The notes under the pieces are model-generated. The model was not told the origin of the DNA, searched no databases, and worked only from the letters and a program-made list of their open reading frames with translations. Positions 1 through 4,524 of a stretch of DNA of 8,815 nucleotides are shown one piece after another. Position numbers and translations under genes: made by a program. Every line of letters starts with the position of its first letter. Position 1 is the first letter of the stretch. Origin of the DNA: Candidatus Shapirobacteria bacterium (lineage in GTDB: Bacteria; Patescibacteriota; Microgenomatia; UBA12405); NCBI GenBank assembly GCA_018500045.2, contig JAHBAQ020000001.1, forward strand, positions 1 through 8,815. The letters are read 5' to 3'.

Positions 1-1
1 T

Positions 2-58
2 AGTTTTGTTAACGGGGTTATTGGTAGTGCTCTTAAAAATAATGAATCTCAAACTTAA
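2..58 (+). CDS. nusB: C-terminal end of an upstream gene, probably transcription antitermination factor NusB (partial)
   Basis: An open frame enters from the left edge and stops at TAA 56-58, giving the 18-residue tail SFVNGVIGSALKNNESQT. The string FVNGVIG resembles the end of the last helix of NusB, where a F-(V/I)-N-G-(V/I)-L pattern is typical. That match is from memory of the family, and only 18 residues are visible. NusB binds the boxA RNA element with NusE (ribosomal protein S10) and supports antitermination on rRNA operons. The frame overlaps the start of rnc by 17 bases, suggesting co-transcription and coupled translation. Reading it as coding is fairly safe given the overlap style of this genome; the NusB identity is tentative. 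Confidence 0.45.
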   Translation, partial: SFVNGVIGSALKNNESQT

Positions 59-731
59 ACAGATCCAAGAAATCATAGGTTATAAGTTCAAAAACCAATC
101 ATTATTAGATCAAGCATTGGTTCACCGCTCTTCTTTAAACGAACAACGACAATTTCAAGAATCTAATGAAAGGTATGAATTCCTGGGCGACGCAGTTTTG
201 GAATTATGGATTTCCGACCGAATCTTTGCTAAATTTTCCAAATTTGACGAAGGCAAACTTACCAACCTTCGAGCCTTAGTTGTTTGTACTGAAAATTTGG
301 CCAAAGTTGCCACTTCATTCAACTTAGGTGATTTTGTCTATCTATCTCGCGGTGAAGAAAATCATAATGGTCGAACCAACCATTCTATTTTAGCCGATAC
401 TTTTGAGGCCGTTTTAGGATCGGTTTATCTTGATGGCGGTCTCAGACCGGCTTTCAAATTTTTAGACAAATTTCTTACTCCCAGTATTGAACAGCTCTCC
501 TCAAAAGAAATTTACAAAGATCCAAAAAGTATTTTTCAGGAAATCGCTCAAGCCAAAGAGGGGATTACTCCCAAATATCAAACTCTTTCCGAGTCAGGAC
601 CAGACCACCAAAAAATCTTCGAAGTTGGCGTTTATTTAGGGGAAAAACTAATTGCCAAAGGTAGCGGCAACTCCAAACAAAAAGCTGAAGAAGCTGCCTC
701 AATTAATGCTACTAACTTATTCAATAAATAA
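42..731 (+). CDS. rnc: Ribonuclease III
   Basis: Endoribonuclease that cuts double-stranded RNA, acting in rRNA precursor processing and mRNA turnover. With the ATG at 42 the protein has 229 residues, close to the usual 220-230. The N-terminal RNase III domain carries the signature NERYEFLGDA at residues 42-51 with acidic residues E46 and D50, and the second acidic pair D119 and E122 in ADTFEA, so the Mg2+ site is complete. A double-stranded RNA-binding domain fills about 160-229, ending in the usual Lys/Ala-rich helix (KQKAEEAA). The frame stays open back to a TTG at 6, but those extra 12 residues lie inside the upstream gene and do not belong to the family, so ATG 42 is preferred. There is no clear Shine-Dalgarno sequence, and translation may be coupled to the overlapping upstream gene. 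It precedes rpsP by 64 bases. Confidence 0.95.
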   Translation: MNLKLKQIQEIIGYKFKNQSLLDQALVHRSSLNEQRQFQESNERYEFLGDAVLELWISDRIFAKFSKFDEGKLTNLRALVVCTENLAKVATSFNLGDFVYLSRGEENHNGRTNHSILADTFEAVLGSVYLDGGLRPAFKFLDKFLTPSIEQLSSKEIYKDPKSIFQEIAQAKEGITPKYQTLSESGPDHQKIFEVGVYLGEKLIAKGSGNSKQKAEEAASINATNLFNK

Positions 732-767
732 CTTTATTTACTTTTATACTTTCAACTTTAAAACTTT
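731..767 (+). repeat. Spacer with five ACTTT repeats
   Basis: ACTTT occurs at 731, 740, 748, 755 and 763, that is every 7-9 bases, beginning in the stop codon of rnc. The -35 element of the rpsP promoter falls inside the array. The next spacer (1142-1170) carries the same motif. The strand is pyrimidine-rich with almost no G, so the RNA should be unstructured. Its function is unknown; it may be a degenerate short tandem repeat. Confidence 0.6.
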
Positions 768-785
768 CGACTAATAGGGTATAAT
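757..785 (+). promoter_or_regulatory. Sigma-70-type promoter of rpsP, giving a near-leaderless mRNA
   Basis: A perfect TATAAT -10 hexamer lies at 780-785, with TTTAAA at 757-762 (4 of 6 matches to TTGACA) and an ideal 17-base spacer. Transcription would start about 7 bases past the -10, near 791-793, while the rpsP ATG is at 796. The leader would therefore be only about 3-5 bases and could hold no ribosome-binding site. This is the best promoter in the window. It suggests rpsP-khpA can be transcribed apart from rnc. Confidence 0.65.
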
Positions 786-795
786 CCAATACATT

Positions 796-1134
796 ATGAT
801 CAAAATTAAACTTTTACCCCGCGGTAAAAAACATCAAGTTACCTACCGCATAGTTGTTGCCGAAGACCGCAGTAAGTCTGATGGTAAATTTATTGCTGAT
901 TTAGGTTTTTATACTCCCCAGACCAAAACTTTAGAACTCAACAAAGAATCTTTTGCTGATTGGCAAAAAAAAGGTGCCCAAGTTACCGAAGGTGTTGACA
1001 AACTACTTAATCCTGGTAAATATCCCAAAAAAATTAAAAATGTTAAAGAAGTAAAAGAAACAAAAGTTGAAGAACCCAAAGCTGAAGAAATAAAAGAAGA
1101 AGTTAAAACCACAGAAGAACCCAAAACTGAATAA
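796..1134 (+). CDS. rpsP: 30S ribosomal protein S16 with acidic/Lys-rich C-terminal tail
   Basis: Small-subunit protein that binds 16S rRNA and helps 30S assembly. Residues 1-75 show the S16 fold signature: MIKIKLLPRG at the start, YRIVVAEDRSKSDG at 17-30, LGFYTP at 36-41 and the W-x-x-x-GAQ-x-T-x-x-V-x-x-LL block at 56-71. The usual proline in the G-x-K-x-x-P segment is replaced (KKHQVTYR). The protein has 112 residues while typical S16 has 80-90. The extra part, residues 78-112, is low-complexity Lys/Glu with EPK repeats and is probably disordered; such tails occur on ribosomal proteins in several lineages. No Shine-Dalgarno sequence precedes the ATG, and the promoter lies only 10 bases upstream. 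The gene is followed by khpA after 36 bases. Confidence 0.95.
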   Translation: MIKIKLLPRGKKHQVTYRIVVAEDRSKSDGKFIADLGFYTPQTKTLELNKESFADWQKKGAQVTEGVDKLLNPGKYPKKIKNVKEVKETKVEEPKAEEIKEEVKTTEEPKTE

Positions 1135-1141
1135 TCTTATA

Positions 1142-1170
1142 ACTTTATACTTTTACTTTTAACTAACTTT
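1142..1170 (+). repeat. Spacer with four ACTTT repeats before khpA
   Basis: ACTTT lies at 1142, 1149, 1155 and 1166, with a related ACTAA at 1162, so the motif recurs about every 6-7 bases up to the khpA ATG. The array matches the one after rnc, including a shared TAACTTTAT 9-mer (729-737 and 1140-1148). A TATACT at 1146-1151 could serve as a weak -10 element, but no convincing -35 is visible. No Shine-Dalgarno sequence is present for khpA. Confidence 0.55.
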
Positions 1171-1404
1171 ATGAAAACCGTTAAAGAAACCCTAGAATAC
1201 ATTCTTAGTTCTATTACCAACAAAGAAGACAACATTACCGTCGAAGAACACCAAGAAGGGGATATGAATATTATTGAAATAATTGCCCCAAAAGAAATTA
1301 TCGGAAAAATAATTGGCAAAGAAGGTAAAATAATCAAATCAATCAGAACTATCCTCAATCTTTCATTTCATCAGGAAAAATTCATCGTCAAAATCAGAGA
1401 GTAA
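1171..1404 (+). CDS. khpA: KhpA-like KH-domain RNA-binding protein
   Basis: A 77-residue protein made of a single KH domain, the usual size for KhpA (formerly YlqC). The GxxG loop that grips single-stranded RNA is G49-K50-E51-G52 within GKIIGKEGKII. The beta strand before it (NIIEIIAP, 33-40) and the helix after it (SIRTILNL, 57-64) fit the family. KhpA works with KhpB/Jag in several Gram-positive bacteria as an RNA chaperone pair linked to cell division and envelope growth; that role here is inferred from homology. Placement just after rpsP is the classical position, often followed by rimM and trmD, but here the strand ends and the opposite-strand pilus operon arrives. The last 11 bases overlap the 3' end of pilO. 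Confidence 0.9.
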   Translation: MKTVKETLEYILSSITNKEDNITVEEHQEGDMNIIEIIAPKEIIGKIIGKEGKIIKSIRTILNLSFHQEKFIVKIRE

Positions 1405-2161
1405 ACGGATTCGGTCTATCATACTTCACAAAAGCACCACTTGTTCCCACCTCTCCACTAACAGTTTCGATTCTTCTAAAACTACCTATTGTTTTAAGTA
1501 AGTCATTTTCTTGTTGAGTCGGTATTAAATCAGTCAGATTTAAATTACCCGAGGAAAATTCACCTGTTTCCGGCACATAATAAGAAGAAATAACCATATC
1601 TAAAGTTGAAAAACCGCCGACACTCGAAACATCAAGATTCTCAATAAAAAGAATCGGCAAAGTTTTTTCCAATGCCGAGACCAAATCGACTCTTTTTTCA
1701 TCAGGACCATACAAACTAACTTCAATCGGCAGTTTTACTGCCACATCTCTGTCTGAAACCTTGAGTGTTCCACCTTTTTCATCTTTAATTTCAATCGACT
1801 TAATCAAAAAACTATTAACTGTAAAACCATAATCATCTGCCACCTTCCTCACTACACCTACCAAAAAATAAGCATTCTTTTCTTGTAAAACTGCACTCTC
1901 CAAAAAACCAGCATCATTTTTAATCTGCTCTTGATCAATTGATGATAAGTATGTAATTTTTTGTGACGTTAAGTTAATTTGTTGGTTAATTGATTTGATC
2001 GCCCCATTTATTGACGACAACTCACTAAATTTTGGCATTATCACTAGATTAAAACTTATCACAAAAACCAATAAAACAAAAAACGGCACAATAAACAGTT
2101 TTAAAAAAGAAATATTCAATCCAAAAAAATTATCTGGTAATTTAAAAAAATCTTTATTCAT
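1394..2161 (-). CDS. pilO: Type IV pilus inner-membrane protein PilO-like
   Basis: A 255-residue protein following pilN, as PilO does in type IV pilus operons. It has a short cytoplasmic N-terminus, one membrane segment at about 20-42, a probable coiled coil at about 45-80 and an alpha/beta ferredoxin-like region at about 98-200. PilO pairs with PilN to form the periplasmic/extracellular-side alignment ring of the pilus machine. Sequence similarity to proteobacterial PilO is weak, so the call rests mostly on architecture and gene order. The C-terminus ends in DRPNPFTL; a short R-x-(D/N)-PF motif is also seen in PilP-type proteins, and PilP itself is missing here. The start lies 4 bases after the pilN stop with no Shine-Dalgarno sequence, suggesting coupled translation. 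The stop (TGA) lies inside khpA on the opposite strand. It is the last gene of the operon. Confidence 0.8.
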   Translation of the reverse strand: MNKDFFKLPDNFFGLNISFLKLFIVPFFVLLVFVISFNLVIMPKFSELSSINGAIKSINQQINLTSQKITYLSSIDQEQIKNDAGFLESAVLQEKNAYFLVGVVRKVADDYGFTVNSFLIKSIEIKDEKGGTLKVSDRDVAVKLPIEVSLYGPDEKRVDLVSALEKTLPILFIENLDVSSVGGFSTLDMVISSYYVPETGEFSSGNLNLTDLIPTQQENDLLKTIGSFRRIETVSGEVGTSGAFVKYDRPNPFTL

Positions 2162-2165
2162 AAGT

Positions 2166-2708
2166 TTATTTTAAAAATAAATCTGTAGTAAAAGACCAAC
2201 CTTTTAGTGGACTCACATTCACACTAACTATTTCCGCCGAAGCCAAGCCTTCTACCCCCCCAGAATTAATCAGTGATATTTTATCTTCAACTTCATCCAT
2301 TACTGTCCCCGCTGAAGTATTTCCGGTAATCCTAAAACTGGTATGGTTATTCGACAATTGTATATCTTCCACCTTAACACTATTCGGAAAAACATTATTT
2401 ACTAACATCATCGATTTACCATATTCAAATCGATTTTCCAATACTCTTGCCACAACTTTTGCTTGATACTTAATCCTCTGTGTTAAATTAATTTCCTCCA
2501 CCATGGACTTGTACGTATTTAATTTCGTCTGGTATTTTTTATCCAAATCTTTTTGTTTCCAACTCATAAAAAAACTAAGGCCAAAAATAGTTAATAAAGC
2601 CACTAACCATAAACCACCAATAGCCCATAAAAAATTATTGACTATTAATTTAATTTTCATTCTCTGAGCTTGGAACTTAGCTTCAGATGGAAGTAGATTT
2701 AAACTCAT
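2166..2708 (-). CDS. pilN: Type IV pilus inner-membrane protein PilN-like
   Basis: A 180-residue bitopic membrane protein that links cytoplasmic PilM to PilO. The N-terminus MSLNLLPSEA is the PilN signature: the (I/L)NLLP peptide binds in a groove of PilM. One membrane segment lies at about 22-48, followed by a probable coiled coil at about 50-90 and an alpha/beta domain with the FPNSVKVEDI strand region at 107-116. The frame extends 15 codons further upstream, to 2753, but the start at 2708 is chosen because it places the NLLP motif at the N-terminus, forms an ATGA overlap with the pilM stop and has a Shine-Dalgarno sequence. Spacing to pilO is 4 bases. Together pilM, pilN and pilO form the standard platform module. 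Confidence 0.88.
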   Translation of the reverse strand: MSLNLLPSEAKFQAQRMKIKLIVNNFLWAIGGLWLVALLTIFGLSFFMSWKQKDLDKKYQTKLNTYKSMVEEINLTQRIKYQAKVVARVLENRFEYGKSMMLVNNVFPNSVKVEDIQLSNNHTSFRITGNTSAGTVMDEVEDKISLINSGGVEGLASAEIVSVNVSPLKGWSFTTDLFLK

Positions 2709-3736
2709 AACAACCCCCTCAAAGACAACCCAACTGCTAAACCAAAACGACAACCATCCACGTTCAAATTTAACGGCACATTAACTTTCGATACATCTAT
2801 ATTCACAAAAGGCTGCATAACTTGAACCTCAACACCCAATAATTTCGTCAATTCTTCCGCCATTCCCGGAAGGTTAGCCCCTCCGCCTGACAAAACCAAC
2901 AATTCTACTGGATGTCCAGCACTATCCTCAGTAAACAAAGTCATTGCTTTACGTACCTCATCAGTAATACTATTAAAAACCGGCAACACTGCCGCCCTAA
3001 TCTTTCCTTCCAATTCATTTTCCTTGATACCATAAGCCTTTTTGTATTCTTCAGCCGAGGCCAGATCTAAACCCAAACCTAAAGAAATTGATCTGGTCAA
3101 AGATTCACCCCCAATCGGTACTGATCTGGCAAAATAAGCATTACCTTTATTAATATTAAAAATATCCGTATATTTCTCACCCAAATCCAAGACCACCACT
3201 CGTTCAACCGTTTTAATCCCATTTTTAACCACCCGTCTATAAGATACCGACGGTGACTCCAAGGCTAAAAGTTCCAAACCTAACGATTTAAACAATTTTA
3301 CATACATTTGAATTAAATCGTTTCGAGCCGCAATTACAAAAACGGACAATCTTCCAGCATCATCTTTTTCGATAATTTCATAATCTATCGATACTTCATC
3401 AAGTGGGTAGGGGACAAAAGTTTCTGCTTCAAACTTCAACGCATCCATAATCTCTGAATCCTTTAAAGGCGGTAAACGAACCAAACGACTTACAACCTCA
3501 CTCTCCGGTAAACTCGCCACTACCTGCTTCAATTTAATTTTCTGATCTCCCAACAAAGATTTTAAACTTTTCTTCACTTCTTCAAGATATTTCGTTTTAT
3601 CGTTACTATCCTCGGCCACCAAAGAAATTTTTGACTCACCGACATTTTCTAAATACAAAACACCACTTGAATCCTTATTGATTAATGCCAATTTTAATGA
3701 ACCTTGGCCTATGTCAATTCCTAAAACCTCACTCAT
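2705..3736 (-). CDS. pilM: Type IV pilus assembly actin-like ATP-binding protein PilM
   Basis: A 343-residue cytoplasmic protein of the actin/FtsA fold that binds ATP and the N-terminus of PilN, coupling the pilus platform to the motor. The phosphate-1 loop is GIDIGQGSLK at 6-15. The family segment RLPPLKDSEI at 87-96, followed by F(E)AETFVPYPLDE at 102-114, matches the PilM 1C subdomain. The phosphate-2 region is LDLGEKYTDI at 183-192, PIGGESLT at 207-214 is another family mark, and the adenosine motif is SGGGANLPG at 283-291. Length is typical (about 350). The gene ends in TGA overlapping the pilN ATG. It starts 14 bases after the pilX-like gene with no Shine-Dalgarno sequence but with a -10-like TATACT just before the ATG, so it may also have its own leaderless transcript. 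Confidence 0.95.
   Translation of the reverse strand: MSEVLGIDIGQGSLKLALINKDSSGVLYLENVGESKISLVAEDSNDKTKYLEEVKKSLKSLLGDQKIKLKQVVASLPESEVVSRLVRLPPLKDSEIMDALKFEAETFVPYPLDEVSIDYEIIEKDDAGRLSVFVIAARNDLIQMYVKLFKSLGLELLALESPSVSYRRVVKNGIKTVERVVVLDLGEKYTDIFNINKGNAYFARSVPIGGESLTRSISLGLGLDLASAEEYKKAYGIKENELEGKIRAAVLPVFNSITDEVRKAMTLFTEDSAGHPVELLVLSGGGANLPGMAEELTKLLGVEVQVMQPFVNIDVSKVNVPLNLNVDGCRFGLAVGLSLRGLL
2714..2720 (-). promoter_or_regulatory. Ribosome-binding site of pilN
   Basis: On the minus strand the sequence reads GAGGGGG-ttgtt-ATG, so a Shine-Dalgarno element sits 5 bases before the pilN ATG at 2708, inside the end of pilM. It decides the pilN start against the longer frame and, with the ATGA overlap, supports translational coupling. 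Confidence 0.7.
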
Positions 3737-3742
3737 ATTTTA

Positions 3743-3748
3743 AGTATA
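3743..3748 (-). promoter_or_regulatory. Possible -10 element just upstream of pilM
   Basis: TATACT (5 of 6 matches to TATAAT) lies on the minus strand, 6 bases before the pilM ATG, preceded directly by TG. Initiation would fall at or next to the ATG, giving a leaderless pilMNO transcript. No good -35 is found at 16-18 bases, and the region is AT-rich, so chance is a real alternative. Confidence 0.25.
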
Positions 3749-3750
3749 CA

Positions 3751-4524
3751 TTAATTTCCTGACCCATCATCACCAGATAATATTTGACCACCAGATACTA
3801 ATGCTTCAGTCAAGAACAAGTCAACTCGATATCTATTAAGGACTGTCACTGTATTATTGATACCCGACACACTACCAGTTGAAGAAACTCTTTCCCCTTG
3901 TGATGGAAAATTAATCGCCCCTCTAATCGATAATTTGCTGTGCAAATCAATTGGCATCACTGTCAACAATAAAGATCTTCTACTTCCGGAAGTAATATTA
4001 AAACTTGCACAACCCAAAGCATTCGTATTAGCCACAGTTCTTTCAACAGCATAATTATTACCAGTATCTAAATAAAAATAATCTATCTTAAGAGGGGTTA
4101 CTGAAGTGTTCGAACCACACACACTAATAGTATTACCCACGCCAGCTGTTGTCGAATAATAATTCGATCCGATACTACCATCAGCATTATGGTTAACCAA
4201 CCAAAAATACTGTAACTGACCAACCATCGTCACTTCGTCAAAATACAAAACCCTGGTTTCTCCTATACTCGATATTTGCAAATTTGCCGAACCATCACCA
4301 GATTTATACGCCGAAACTCCGGTTGAACCAGTCGCCATATAATAATCAATGCCCGATTCTGCCGCATTAAATGCTTTTTTTAACATTTCTTGATCTGTGT
4401 CAATTTTTGTTTCAGTCGTAGTTATACGCGACGCCGACAACCCTAAAGTCAATATTAAAGCCGAAGCTAATAAAACCATTAAAACCACTTGTCCACTCAT
4501 TTTTTTCTTATTTTTATTTCTCAT
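3751..4524 (-). CDS. PilX-like minor pilin / type IV pilus accessory protein
   Basis: A 257-residue exported protein with the N-terminus of the PilX N-terminal family. It has a Lys-rich stretch (RNKNKKKMS), then G11 and a long hydrophobic helix at about 12-32, then a polar run ending in KAFNAAESGID at 50-60, the hallmark AF-x-AAE segment of PilX and related pseudopilins. Cleavage by prepilin peptidase after G11 is plausible, but the +5 residue is Met instead of Glu, as is known for tip pseudopilins such as GspK. The rest, about 65-257, is a beta-rich variable domain rich in Ser, Thr, Asn and Gly, with two cysteines (C136, C172) that could form a disulfide. ATG 4524 is chosen over ATG 4536 because a GGAGG lies 5 bases upstream and the earlier ATG is part of that site; it also gives an ATGA overlap with the gene before. 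In other bacteria PilX-type minor pilins prime pilus assembly and sit beside PilY1; that role is inferred here. Confidence 0.75.
   Translation of the reverse strand: MRNKNKKKMSGQVVLMVLLASALILTLGLSASRITTTETKIDTDQEMLKKAFNAAESGIDYYMATGSTGVSAYKSGDGSANLQISSIGETRVLYFDEVTMVGQLQYFWLVNHNADGSIGSNYYSTTAGVGNTISVCGSNTSVTPLKIDYFYLDTGNNYAVERTVANTNALGCASFNITSGSRRSLLLTVMPIDLHSKLSIRGAINFPSQGERVSSTGSVSGINNTVTVLNRYRVDLFLTEALVSGGQILSGDDGSGN

Noticed and set aside
909..1358. Two minus-strand frames (909-1124 and 1137-1358) opposite rpsP and khpA
   Set aside because: Both are shadows of genes with strong family signatures; the Ser/Leu/Ile-rich products reflect antisense Lys/Glu codons.
2709..2753. Upstream 15-codon extension of PilN
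   Set aside because: It overlaps the PilM C-terminus, displaces the SLNLLP motif from the N-terminus and ignores the ribosome-binding site at 2714-2720.
3857..4054. 65-codon + strand frame opposite the PilX-like gene
   Set aside because: No motif or start signal, and antisense to a supported gene.
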